Assembly (NCBI GenBank): GCA_951799425.1
Contig: OX637392.1
Location: 38,826,593-38,890,592 of the forward strand
Source: Ilex aquifolium
Lineage: Eukaryota > Streptophyta > Magnoliopsida > Aquifoliales > Aquifoliaceae
DNA: 64,000 nucleotides
Direction of reading: 5' to 3'
Both the position numbers and the translations under genes were made by a program. The notes below the pieces were generated by a model. The model did not search any database and was not told the origin of the DNA. It saw nothing but the letters and a program-made list of their open reading frames with translations. Shown here one piece after another: positions 47,319 to 57,956 of the stretch. Each line of letters opens with the position of its first letter. Position 1 is the first letter of the stretch.

Positions 47319-48162
47319 TCATTGATAATACCTCTTCAAGTGCTCCGTATTCCATGGATGGGGTAAGACTTTTCCCTTAGAATTATGGATCTTGTAGGTG
47401 CCCGGCCTCACTACTTCTATTATAAGGTAAGGTACTTCCCAATTTGGCCCCAGCTTCCCTTCGCGTGCATCCTTTGTGGCGAGGATCACTTTCTTGAGGA
47501 CCAAGTCCCCTGGTTGGAAGGAACGAGGCTTCACCCTCGAATTGTAGTACTTTGTCATGCGTCGTTTGTACTCCGTGTTGCGGACCACAACCATCTCCCT
47601 TGCCTCCTCCACCAAGTCGAGGTTGATGCGGAGTCCTTCCTCGTTGGTGACGGGGTTGTGGTGTTGGACCCTTAGAGAGTGTACCCCTATCTCCACTGGG
47701 ATGACCGCCTCAGTTTCAAAGGCGAGGGAGAAAGGGGTCTCCCTAGTAGGACTTCTTGGCGTGGTTCGATAGGCCCACAGTACGTCTGGTAGCTCGTCCA
47801 CCCAAAGACCCTTCGCTCTTTCAAGCCTTGTCTTTAAGTTGTGTAACACCGTTCTCACCATGACCTCTACTTGTCCATTTGCCTGCGGGTGTGCTGGGCT
47901 GGAGTGAGGTTGTTTTATCTGAAGGTCGGAGCAGAAGGAGTTCAACAACTTATTGTCGAACTGCTTGGCGTTATCACTTACAATGGCATGGGGAATCCCG
48001 AAACGACAGACCAGGTTCTTCCAGATAAAATCTTTGACCTTTGCGTCTGTGATTTTGGCTAAGGGTTCAGCTTCTGCCCACTTGAAGAAAGGCCACAGAC
48101 TTGAAATGGTTGTTAGCTCCTCCGGTGGTTGTCTGGACACAGTTGCGAAGCGTTAACACTTG
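47319..48162 (-). pseudogene. Tat integrase with internal deletion
   Basis: The frame contains FIWKNLVCRFGIPHAIVSDN (second catalytic Asp), QANGQVEVMVRTV (catalytic Glu) and the C-terminal GDLVLKKVILATKDAREG / GKLGPNWEVPYLI domain. Before it the text jumps from ISSLWPFF directly to KWAEAEPL, where the family has about 30 extra residues that carry the first catalytic Asp and neighbouring motifs. A stop separates the zinc-finger end (NHSGGRSLAHKALRQ, in the previous frame) from this part. The enzyme could not be active. Confidence 0.85.
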
Positions 48163-48936
48163 TCACACTTCTTGGGCGTCCCTTGCCATGGAAGGCAAGA
48201 AGTAGCTTTGTCTGAGCGCCTTGTGGGCAAGGGAGCGCCCTCCAGAATGGTTCCCACAGATCCCCTCGTGGATCTCTCGCAGGGCATAGTGAGCTTCTTC
48301 GGGTGAAAGGCACCGCAGCAACGGTAAGGAATAGCCTTTCTTGTACAAAGTGTCCTGCAAGATGGTGAACTTGGAGGCTCTTATCCTCAGCTTCCTAGCC
48401 TCTAGGGGATCATCTGGCAGCACACCTTCTTGGAGGTATGCCCTTACCAGGGTCATCCAATTTGACTTAGCTGATGCATAGTTGACATTTGTGGCCACCA
48501 CGTCCAACTTGCTTGGCCCGAATTGGTGACCAATGAATGCTGGTCCTGGTCCTCCTGGTGGAGCCTCCAAGGATGAGGCGAGTCTGGCGAGTGCATCTGC
48601 AGCCATGTTGTCCTCTCTTGGGATGTGACAGATCTGGAAGTATTGGAACTTCGTGATTAAGCTTTTTACCATACCAAGGTATTCCTGCATTCTGGCTCCC
48701 TTTGCTTCAAACTCGCCCTTTACTTGATTAACTACCAGCTGAGAGTCACTGTAAGTGGCAAGATGCTGGGCTTCCATTTCAGCTGCCAATCTTAATCCAG
48801 AGAGGAGGGCTTCGTATTCCGCCTCATTGTTTGAGGCAATAAAGTGAAGCTTCACTGCATACTTGAGAGTGGTGCCATCTAGGCTGATCAAGATTAGGCC
48901 CGCTCCTCCTCCTTCACTGGTAGAGGAGCCGTCTAC
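48163..48936 (-). pseudogene. Second (archaeal-type) RNase H domain and integrase N-terminus
   Basis: LYVDGSSTSEGGGAGLIL opens an RNase H fold, with EAEYEALLSGL, TYSDSQLVVNQV and REDNMAADALARLAS carrying the usual acidic and active-site residues. It is followed by the integrase zinc-binding start (HEGICGNHSGGRSLAHKAL). An additional RNase H in this position is the mark of Tat elements. A TGA stands just before LYVDG, where a tryptophan is normal, and a TGA closes the frame at 48163. Confidence 0.85.
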
Positions 48937-48939
48937 ATA

Positions 48940-49178
48940 GAGTTTTCAGAGTAGAAGAGAATAGGGTTTTGAGATTAAAATGGGAGACTGGGCACCTGGA
49001 AGAGCTGCCTGGGCGCTTGGAGGGGTTGCCTGGGCGCCAAAGGGGGCACCAGAGGCTACCTGGGCGCCTGGAGGGGTTGCTTGGGTGCCCGAGGATGAAG
49101 GCTAGGCGTCTAGGGAGGGGATCTGGGCGCCTGAAGTGCCCTGGACACCCAGCTTGGGTGCCTGAGTATCCCTGCTAG
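48940..49178. repeat. CCTGGGCGCC-type repeats in the linker between the two RNase H domains
   Basis: On + the words CTGGGCACC, CCTGGGCGC, CCTGGGCGCC, CCTGGGCGCC, TTGGGTGCC, CTGGGCGCC and TTGGGTGCC recur every 20-35 bp. On the coding (-) strand they give a GAQ-rich linker (GAQATPPGAQVASGA-like). The same + strand word is repeated in the antisense gene at 44517-44740. Confidence 0.75.
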
Positions 49179-50877
49179 GCTTCTGGGTGTCCCCGTTGGG
49201 CATCTGGGTATCCTCGTTACTCCCTTCCTCTGATGGTGTAAGCTCGGCAACGAAATTCGTGAGGGCTTGTGCTTTGATGGCTGCTTTTGGTTGGTACTGA
49301 ATATCGAACTCGCCGAGCTCCACTGCCCACTTAAGAAGTCTGCCGGATATGTTCGGCTTCCCCATGACTCTTTTCAGAGGTTGGTTTGTGATGACAACTA
49401 TGTTGTGGCTCTGAAAGTAATGTCGTAGTCGTCTTGTCGTCGTGACCAGGGCGAGTGCTAGCTTTTCTAGCTCCGAATACCTCACCTCTGCTCCTCGGTA
49501 TGCCCTGCTCACGTAATAAATAGGTTTCTGCGTTCCATTATCGTTTTTGACGAGCACAGAGCTTACTGTTGATGAGGAAGCAGAAAGGTATAGATGGAGA
49601 GCTTCTCTTGGAGTGGCATGTGATAGGAGGGGAGGTGTAGCCAGGTAAGCTTTGAGCCTTTGGAAGGCCTCCTCTACCTCAGGTCCCCACTCAAAAGCCT
49701 TTCGGAGAATTCTGAAGAAATGGAGACATTTTTCTGCAGACTTGGAGACGAACCTATTGAGTGCTACAATTCTCCCATTGAGGCGCTGGAGCTCCTTGGT
49801 TGAGGAAGGCGACTTCATGTGGAGGATGGCCTTGATCTTGTCGAGGTTCGCCTCAATCCCCCTCTGATTGACCATAAAGCCCAAGAATTTTCCTGACCCC
49901 ACGCCAAAGGCGCACTTCTCAGGATTGAGCTTCATGTGATAGGACTTCAGGACACTGAAAGTTTCGTGGAGGTGATCGATGTGGTCTACTGCTACGAGAC
50001 TTTTCACTAACATGTCATCCACGTATGCTTCCATCGTTCGCCCAATCTGAGGCTCGAACATCTTGTTCACCAACCGTTGGTAGGTTGCTCCTGTGTTTTT
50101 TAGTCTGAAAGGCATGACCCTGTAGCAGTAGGTCCCCTTTGGAGTAATGAATGATGTCTTCTCCTGGTCCGAGGGGTACATGATAATCTGGTTATACCCA
50201 GAGTATGCATCCAAGAAAGTAAGCAGCTCATACCCCGCGGTGGCGTCGATGAGGAGATCGATCCGTGGTAGCGGGTAGCTGTCTTTTGGGCACGCCTTGT
50301 TGAGTTCTGTGAAGTCGACGCAGAGGCGCCACTTCCCATTAGCCTTAGTGACCATCACCACGTTGGAGAGCCACTCAGGATATGCTACTTCTCTGACGGC
50401 CCCGTTGTCTATTAGCTTTCCCACCTCTTTGTCCATAGCTTGGGCCCTTTCAGTGGAGGTGCCCCTTAGCTTTTGGCGAACAGGCTTGTGGCGTGGGTCA
50501 ATATTGAGACGGTGTGTGGCCACTTCTGGGTCGATGCCCTCAAGGTTTGCATGTGACCATGCAAAGACGTCCATGTTACGTCTCAAAAAATCTATTAGCG
50601 GGCCAACCAGATCTTCAGAAAGGGAAGAACCAACGTATACTCTTCTTTCTGGGTGATCTTCATCCAAAACCATGGGGGTGAGCTCCTCCACTGGTTCTCC
50701 TCTTTCTATGGTGGAGTCATCCCTCGAGTCGAGGATTTCAACTTGCAACGCTTCCTGTGGCTTCCTGGTCTTCATAGAGTAGACATAACACTCCCTTGCT
50801 GCTAACTGGTCTCCTCTGACCTCTCCGACTCCATTTGGGGTTGGAAAATAGAGGATGAGATGATAAGTGGAGGGCAC
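49102..50877 (-). pseudogene. Tat reverse transcriptase and first RNase H
   Basis: 591 open codons. RT motifs are KWRLCVDFTELNKACPKDSY (about residues 182-201), FLDAYSGYNQI, YRVMPFRLKNTGATYQ and YVDD (285-288). The gypsy RNase H follows, with YYVSRAYRGAE and TNQPLKRV in the usual places. VMPFRLKN has Arg where Gly is normal. The C-terminus runs into the repetitive linker and a TAG. A one-base frameshift near 50903 separates it from the end of the protease region. Confidence 0.88.
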
Positions 50878-51475
50878 AACCCTTAATGTGTTAAGAGCAG
50901 GTCGCGCCCAGTATGATGTTGTAGGCTGATGGGCAGTCTATTATCAAGAAATTGACCATGACGGTGGAGCTTCGGGGTGCTGCTCCGGCTTTGACAGGAA
51001 GAGTGATGGACCTAAGGGGATACACCTTCTCCCCTGAGAAACCAATGAGGGGTGATCTGATAGGCTACAGTCTCTCCCTTCCCAGGTTGAGCTTGTCATA
51101 AGCCTCTGTGAATAGGATGTCTACAGAGCTGCCGCTATCCACCAGGATCCTGTGCACTTGGAAATTGGACACGGTCATGGTGAGCACCAGGGGGTCATCA
51201 TGGGGGTGCTGGATTCCTTCCAAGTCCTTATCTGAGAAAGATATGACCTCACTGTCGCCCTGCTTTAGCGCCTTGGATGGACGCAACTCGTCGAAGTGCC
51301 TCGCCTTTCTGGCGTGGGCCTTCATTGTAGAAAGTGATTCTCCACCTCCTGCTAGTCCTCCCGAAATGGTGTGGATCTCCCCTATGGGTTGCTGATCTTC
51401 TTGATTGTGAGGTGGCGGCGGTGCCTATCCCCTTCTGGCAACATACTGGCGAAGGTGTCCACGTTGGATGAGGTC
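50878..51475 (-). pseudogene. Tat protease region
   Basis: The aspartic-protease motif RILVDSGSSVDILF (51180-51110) is followed by VMVNFLIIDCPSAYNIILG near 50960, the usual Tat end of protease. In-frame TAG codons occur before the block and after GRERL (about 51062). An extra base in the GGGCGCGACC stretch shifts the frame into RT. Confidence 0.8.
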
Positions 51476-52885
51476 CTAAATTTGTCTTTTGAGGTCATAG
51501 CAGTCGTCGGTGTCATGGCCATGGTCGCGATGAAAGCGGCAGTACTTGCTTGGGTTCCTGCGGTTTGGAGGAGACTTCATCCTCCCAGACCACTTTACTG
51601 TGGGGTCATCCTGGATCTGTAATAGGATGTGCCCGACAGCGGCGTTAAGGGGAGTGAAGGCTTGTCGGTCCCTCTGAGGAGCAGGACCAAACCGGTCCTT
51701 GACGGATACCCTCTCTGTCCTGCCGTGCTTATTGCTGGTCTCCTTTTTGTCGTCTCTATCTTTTTCCTTCCTCTTCTCCCCGGTTCTAGAGGACTCACCT
51801 CGCCTGACCCTTGTGATGTCCTCGACATTCATGTATTTCTGGGCCTTTGCTAGCAACTCTGACATGTTTTTTGGTGGTCGTTTCATTACTGAGAAAAGGA
51901 AGCTTGACGAGCGGAGGCCTCCCAAGAAGGCGGTCATAGTTACTTTGTCATCGGGCTCATCAACTTGGAGTACCTCCTCGTTAAAACGAGTGAGGTAGCT
52001 TCTCAGGCTCTCCTCTCGGTCCTGCTTTATGCTAAGCAAGTGGGTGACAGGCTTCTAGTGGCGACGCCCTCCAATGAAATGCGACACAAATGACCTGCTC
52101 AGCTCAGCAAAAAAAGCGATGGAGGCTGGGGAGAGCTTAGCGAACCATTGTCGGGCGGGCCCCTTCAATGTGGTTGGGAACGCCCTGCACATGATTTCGT
52201 CTAGGAATTTGTGCAGCTGCATCAGAGTTTTATAGGTGTCGAGGTGGTCTAGTGGATCCTTCGTTCCGTCAAAAGTTTCCACGGATGGCATTTTGAACTT
52301 CTGAGGGAGGGGGTAGTTCCCCACGTCAGGTTTGAAAGGCGTGTCTGTACGCCTTACTAGGTAGTCCACTGTCCCGGGTTCCTGTGCCTTCATGGCGTTG
52401 AAGACATCACCCAGTTGATTCTGTACTTCCTTGATTTTCTCGTCCCAATGATTGGGAGCTCCTCTGGAATGATCATGGAAATGACTCCCATGTTCCATGC
52501 TTTGGTTCTCCCCTTTATTATCTTGGAGATGAGGGTTTCCACCATGGGAAGCAGGAGGAGGAGGTGGAAATTCCTCATGATGGGCTCCCCTGTGTGGGGC
52601 GCCCAGGTGTGGAACAGCAGGGTGTGGAGCTTCTTGGCCTTCAGGGCGTGGAGCTCCTTGAGGTCCTCCAAGCTGTGCTCCACCAAGTTGCGCTCCTCCT
52701 TGTCCAGCGAGCATGAGTTGCAGTATCTGCTGATTTTGGGCCACCAGCTACTGCATGGTCTCCAACATTTGGTGAGGATTTGGCGCTGGAGCGTTCAGGA
52801 CAGGGTTGGTAACTGGAGGAGCAACCTCCTCCTCTCGTGGAGGATTGTTTTCATGTTGGTTCATGGACCTGGTAGTGATTGTCAT
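51476..52885 (-). pseudogene. Tat Gag
   Basis: The start chosen is the ATG at 52885 (MTITTRSMNQHENNPPREEE). The N-terminal part is Gln/Gly/Pro-rich with repeated GGAQLGG units. The Gag core is MPSVETFDGTKDPLDHLDTY, then ARQWFAKLSPASIAFFAELS, then REESLRSYLTRFNEE. A basic Lys/Arg/Glu-rich region and HDTDDCYDLKRQI follow. In-frame TAG codons interrupt it near 52747, 52055 and 51473. Confidence 0.82.
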
Positions 52886-52930
52886 TGGTTTAGCAAATGG
52901 AATGTTTTGAAGTGAGAATTTTGTCGGTTC

Positions 52931-52945
52931 CCACAGACGGCGCCA
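52931..52945 (-). other. Primer-binding site of the Tat element
   Basis: On the - strand TGGCGCCGTCTGTGG follows the LTR end by three bases. It would pair with a tRNA whose 3' end is ACGGCGCCA. The first nine bases suit plant tRNA-Asp; the pairing weakens after that. Confidence 0.7.
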
Positions 52946-52948
52946 AAC

Positions 52949-53513
52949 TGATGATGTACAAAATTGACTTTGTATACCACCTGTCAAATAATTGGAAATA
53001 AAAGTAGCAATTAAAGTAGAGAGAGACGGGATTTATAGTGGTTCGGTCAATATGACCTACGTCCACTTTGGAATGGCCAAAGGTTGCCGGTATCTTATTA
53101 ATTCCGGTGAGTAGAGAGAACAGAGAGTTACAGGTTGGAGAGGCAGAGAAGTTTTGTGCTCTGTTAAAAGTGTGTTGCCCCCCAAGTGTTGGTGGGGCTT
53201 TACAATTTATAGGCACCCCCTAACAGGTTGGGGCGACTTTACAGCAACTAAACAACTATTTCGGTGGAGCTCACAACTTCTTCCCAACGTGCAAGGTGGT
53301 TGAGATACTCTCCATGAGATTCGATCCAAGATGAGATGAGGGTGGACTGTTTCCTCGGTAGTCCAGGCAATGCTCTCATGCTCTCCTTTTTGATGACGTA
53401 GCTAAGAGGAGGGTTTGGATGAACTTGGACCATATTGGGCTTGGTGGGCCTTTATAAGGATGGGCTCTTCAATTGCGATTGGGCTTTCTACATAACTTGG
53501 GCTTGACCCATCA
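52949..53513 (-). repeat. 5' LTR of the Tat element
   Basis: 565 bp, matching 43017-43590 with a few percent of differences by eye. On - it starts TGATGGGTCAAGCC and ends TTTTGTACATCATCA. Confidence 0.92.
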
Positions 53514-53518
53514 TAATC

Positions 53519-55085
53519 GACTATTGATGTTATGTATATTATGTATCAATAGATCTTTAAATTTTTTCCAATATTTAGTTATTAAATTTTAGTTTAGTAA
53601 CCTTGCTATTCCAATATTTCTGTGATAATAATTGGAAGATAGTTTGTCAAATAAATTTAAGAAGTTGAAGATTGTAAAAAATTGACTGTGTAACCGAGTG
53701 GATAATAGTGAATGACCGATAGTTTTTTAAGCACAAAAAGACAATTAGCCTCACATTTTTACAATGATGGTAGTTAGTCTCTTTTTTTTTTTTATATATA
53801 CGCAGTGTAATTTTTTTTTTGATCCTATTATGTTGAATGGATTTCAGGTATCAAATATTTATATCTATATTTATACTTATATTACTTATAAATGTCATCA
53901 TTTGTGAAATAATAAAGTCAATTATATCCACATATATACTTTTATCTAATTTTTATTTTTTACTCTTATTTGACTTTCAACTTGTTTTAAACTCTTTTAT
54001 AAAGACTTTTAAATTATTTTAAACTTATTTATTAATAATACAATTACATACAATTTTTTATAACTATATGAAGAATTAAAGTACTCTTGACCAAAAAAAA
54101 AAAAAAAAGAACTAAAGTACTATACATGTTAAATTATTATACACATGTAATTACCAGATTAAATTCCTTGATCAAATATATGTTATATTTTTGTATGCAA
54201 AATATAATAATATTATAAACGATCTAATCAATTTATTTCAAAAAATAAAAATTAACAATTCTATAATATAATTAGAGACTGGAGAGCCCGAACGCCAATG
54301 TAGCTTCCATTATAGACTGTGTCTGTCTCTCCTCTTCTTTCTCACTCTCTCTCTCTTATTTTTGTCTCACTTCTCTCCCTCATAAACACTCAAGATGGCA
54401 CCAAAAACATTTCACACATATATTACCAGGGGGCAGAGCTAGAAAACCGTGATTGGGGGGGGGGGGGGGGGGGGGCATATTTTAATGATAAAAAAAAATT
54501 GTACCTATAATAAATGCAAAAATTAAAATATATTGAGTAATAATACTTCTATTTGGTTCATCCACAGTGTTCTAGACTAGTTTTTATATCTCAAAAACAC
54601 TGTATGATAACCTCATTAGTAATGCCATAAAACATGAGTTATTTTTCCATAGAGTAGCTAATTCACTGATTCAATTAATCGTTGTTATTAAATTGATAGC
54701 TAATCTCAATCTTATTTGGTAACCATTGCTAATTAGATAAGCAAATTAAATTCAAATAGTATTATCGCTCTTAATGTTCTGCAATTAACAACTATGAAAG
54801 AGGGGAGCGAGATATAAAGAGCGAGAGAACAAAGAGTACTAAAAATATTTGTTGAGAACAAATTGCGGGAATTCAAGTAATTAAATAGTGGGTGATTTTA
54901 CCTAATTGAACATAGTTGGCATTATTGGTTGTTAACTTAAATGGCAATCAACAATTAGATTGTTTAGATAGAAATTCAAAATATTATCGGTTTAAACTAA
55001 TTATTAAAAGATCAAAGTAAGTTTCATTATACTTTATAGACAATAAGCATTAACTCCAAAGAGTAATGGTATAATCAATAGTATT
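53519..55085. other. AT-rich intergenic DNA with a G21 run
   Basis: No gene or named repeat. It contains a run of 21 G at 54455-54475, a CT-rich leader-like stretch at 54320-54350, and A/T runs. The G run may be a sequencing or assembly weak point. Confidence 0.45.
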
Positions 55086-55470
55086 TTATTGTCGTTAGAC
55101 TTCTGTTGCTGCCAAACAATGAAAATTCATTTTCCCCTCTCTCTCTCTCTCTCTCCCCCACCCTCCATTACATATGGAAGAAAGAAATTGAACTTTTATA
55201 TCCATTTTCTCCTCCCAATTTCTTTTTCAATTCCCCTTCCCTCTCCTCCCACAAGCCAAGCAAGCTGCTAAGTGAGCTTGGAGGGTGAAATTAGCCTTAA
55301 TTTTCACCCTCACCAGCTTAGCAGAAGAGCAGGTAAAGGACTCTTGGAAGCAAAATGTAATATTGCAAAGGTAAAGGATCCGAAGGAAAATAAACAAATC
55401 ATTTGTGAATTTGCAGCTGAGATTTGGGGAGACCCACGTCACTGCCAGATCTGGTAAGAATATGGGCAGG
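55086..55470 (+). other. Possible non-coding transcript: CT-rich leader and hairpin
   Basis: A (CT)n run at 55139-55156 is followed by a C/T-rich, leader-like tract. Then CTGCTAAG and GGAGGGTGAAA (55265-55292) pair imperfectly with TTTTCACCCTC and CTTAGCAG (55298-55324), giving a short hairpin. A donor-like TCTG|GTAAGA follows at 55453. The longest frame (55272-55457) resembles nothing that I know. It could be the start of a non-coding RNA or a decayed gene. Confidence 0.25.
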
Positions 55471-55667
55471 CCTTTCTGATTGATTAAATCTCAACCAGTA
55501 GAACAAGAAAAGTAAAGAAACGAAAGGACCTCTTCGATTTGACGTGCTGACAAGATGTAACCTTGCCTAACTTGTTGCCAAAAATTAATAGGTCCAAGCA
55601 ACAGACACTTATTTCGGTATAAAAATATATATTTTTAGTATTATATATTGATTTTTCAAATTAAAAT
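55471..55667. other. Intergenic DNA
   Basis: Nothing recognisable. Confidence 0.4.
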
Positions 55668-56351
55668 AAAACTATATGTTCTGTTCGGTAGAAATAATAG
55701 AAAGTAGAAGAGATACATTTTTTATCCTCTAATAAAAAAAAGTAGGAATGATACATTTTTTTTTTTTTGTGTTTGGTAAGATTGATGGAAAGTATAATTA
55801 ATTAATTTTTTTGTGTTTAATATTAATAAAAATATAGAAAGATGAAAATAATATACATACTTAATTTGTTATTTTATCCTTATATAAGATTAGTGTATAT
55901 ATTATATACTATGTTACTGTAGTACATGCGTCATGTGTTTTAATAAAAAACAAATCACATAAAAATATATTTATTTATTTTTATTTTTATTTAAAAATAA
56001 AAAATACACACACTAATATACAAACACAAACACAGTATTAACACATAATGTAATTTCACTGATTGGTATATGAGTTTGAGTTTAAGTGTTTAATGTAAAT
56101 AAGTAATTAGTTAAAGGTTAAAAAAATAAATAACATATTTTTATCTAACGTGAGTATCATTTTTCTTCTTTTTTGCCCAATTTTGGAGGGATTAATTTCG
56201 GTGAGTTGGAAGAAAATTTCATCAATTCACTTTTCCATTATTCATATTTTTCTTTTTTATCAAATATGATATTTTATTTATCCTTCCAATTTTTCATCAT
56301 TTCAAATTTTTACCTTTTCATTTTTTTTATGATATTAAACAGAACAATAGT
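55668..56351. mobile_element. Possible hAT-like foldback/MITE, AT-rich
   Basis: CTATATGTTCTGTTCGGTAG at the left and an inverted partner at the right (AAACAGAACAATAG, 56336-56349) could be terminal inverted repeats. Complementary text inside includes TTGGTAAGATTGATGGAAAG against CCTTCCAATTTTTCATCATT. No certain target duplication. Confidence 0.35.
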
Positions 56352-56908
56352 ACGTGTGTAATTTTTTGAATTAATAATTACAAATCAAATAATTTAAAAT
56401 CAACAATTAAAATTGATAAATGTATCTTATCGATTTTTGTAGCGTGGGCTTGCACTCCACACTATCCTTTTTTTATTGAGGTATTAAAAATCACATAAAA
56501 AATAATGAAATGGCAAAGGAATAAGAAGTCTTTCACCTCATAGCCCGTCAATCAAATGGTCTGTACTATATTTGAGTAAAAATGGCATGGATGGGATGGG
56601 TCACCCCTCAATACGTGCTTCTTTGTTCTTTGTAGATGTTTTGTTCGGCCTTTTTAAACTCATGGTTTTAATTCGGGTTTGACTACGGGAAATATTTTTT
56701 GTTATCACTTATTATATTTTTTGAGTAAAATTTATTAACTTTTGAGATGCAATTTATCACTTTTTGAGTTAAAACTTGTTACATTTTAATTTTTTTTGTA
56801 TTATACAAAAAAATAAAAACTGATTTCATCATTTTCTCCACTGTAATCCTAGTGGGTGGGATTGGATTCATGTCATAAAGTTTAAACAAAAAAATCAAAA
56901 AAAAAAAA

Positions 56909-56939
<31 letters not shown>

Positions 56940-57226
56940 ATCAAATAAAAAAAATTCTACCCATATATAATAAAGTTTTATTAAATGAAAAATAAAAATA
57001 CAGCATCAAAATATTACTTTTTGATATTTTAATATATTTTGATATATTTTGATACTATCTTAAATTTCAAATTGAGCTTTTTGGATCGTTACATGGATTC
57101 TTAATTTACGTAGTAACTGCACGTTCAAAAAGCATATTGTTTGGATAGATTAACAGTTTTCTTCCAAAGAATTAAAAGATAGATCGGTGATTTGTTATCT
57201 AACTAAATAAAACCGATAATATAGCT
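56352..57226. other. AT-rich intergenic DNA with (TA)n
   Basis: No gene. A (TA)n run lies at about 56910-56939, next to poly(A). Confidence 0.45.
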
Positions 57227-57235
57227 GCAGTTGTT

Positions 57236-57405
57236 GAGTAATGCTAGATGGACTTAAAAACTAGACTTAAAAATTAGACTTGATAATCTTAATCATTGAA
57301 TAGGTAGTGAGTCCCAATAAATGCTGTGACCTACAGTGAAATCAATGGTTGTAATTATCAAGTCTAATTTTTAAGTCTATTTTTAAAATTCATGTAACAT
57401 TGCTC
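57236..57405. mobile_element. 170-bp MULE-type MITE
   Basis: Terminal inverted repeats GAGTAATGCT / AACATTGCTC extend inwards through AGACTTAAAAATTAGACTTG and its complement, so most of the element folds back. GCAGTTGTT at 57227-57235 and 57406-57414 is an exact 9-bp target duplication, typical of Mutator-like MITEs. Confidence 0.85.
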
Positions 57406-57500
57406 GCAGTTGTTTAGACAACCACATACACATCCCCCAAAGAAATTCTAATAAATGTCCACATTGAAAAAAGTGGTGGTGAATTGGTGAGTTTTCTCCT

Positions 57501-57756
57501 TCTTTTTTTTTTTTTTTTTTTTTATACTTGAAAAATGGGGTGGAGGCAAGGAACAACGCCTAGCGACCACCCTAATAGGCCCTCACCGGTGGAATCATAA
57601 GGTCCCTGACCGCGTCTGGAACATCTATCGGGATCAGACTTAAGCTAGATTAGCATAACGGTCAACCACCAAGGCCCAATGAGGACTCCAAGACTCGAAC
57701 TCCGAATTTCAAGATGAAGAGTAAGACCGGTATCCCATTAGACCACCCTACTTGGT
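57501..57756 (-). mobile_element. tRNA-derived SINE
   Basis: Read on -, the head contains TGGTCTAATGGG (A-box-like, near 57744-57733) and GGAGTTCGAGTCTTGG (B-box-like, near 57700-57685). The other end is a T run at 57503-57523, the complement of a poly(A) tail. Flanks GGTGAGTTTTCTCC (57486) and GGTTAGTTTTCTCT (57757) form a 14-bp target duplication with two mismatches. Confidence 0.75.
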
Positions 57757-57783
57757 GGTTAGTTTTCTCTCTTTAACATGAGA

Positions 57784-57947
57784 TGGATGGTCTTCTGCTT
57801 TTGCTTAGAAGATTATCCATCCCTATTGCCCCTGAATTTTTTTTTTTTTGAAGTTGGGTATTGATTGTATATCGGGTATATTTTTTGTATATGGATGGTG
57901 GATGCTTTCGGTTAATAAAAAACATTTTACTTACCAAAAAAAAAAAA
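57784..57947 (+). mobile_element. Short retroposon with poly(A) tail (L1-like 3' end)
   Basis: The stretch ends CATTTTACTTACC plus an A run and is flanked by AACATGAGA at 57775-57783 and 57948-57956. An exact 9-bp duplication and an A tail indicate target-primed reverse transcription. It is 164 bp, so it is 5'-truncated. Confidence 0.65.
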
Positions 57948-57956
57948 AACATGAGA

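Larger units (their letters stand above)
43017..53513 (-). mobile_element. Full-length but mutated Tat-type gypsy retrotransposon, 10.5 kb
   Basis: LTRs of 574 and 565 bp (43017-43590 and 52949-53513) with TAATC at 43012-43016 and 53514-53518. Right to left on the - strand: LTR, primer-binding site TGGCGCCGTCTGTGG (52945-52931), gag, protease, RT, RNase H, a repetitive linker, a second (archaeal-type) RNase H, integrase, then a + strand extra gene and a GGGGGGCAAAGG purine tract next to the left LTR. Two RNase H domains and an antisense extra ORF mark the Tat lineage. Several TAG stops, a frameshift before RT and an integrase deletion make it non-autonomous. Confidence 0.92.

Noticed and set aside
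57630..57756. Possible tRNA gene on -
   Set aside because: A- and B-box-like motifs are present, but there is no closed acceptor stem or anticodon arm, and a poly(A) tail and target duplication mark a SINE.
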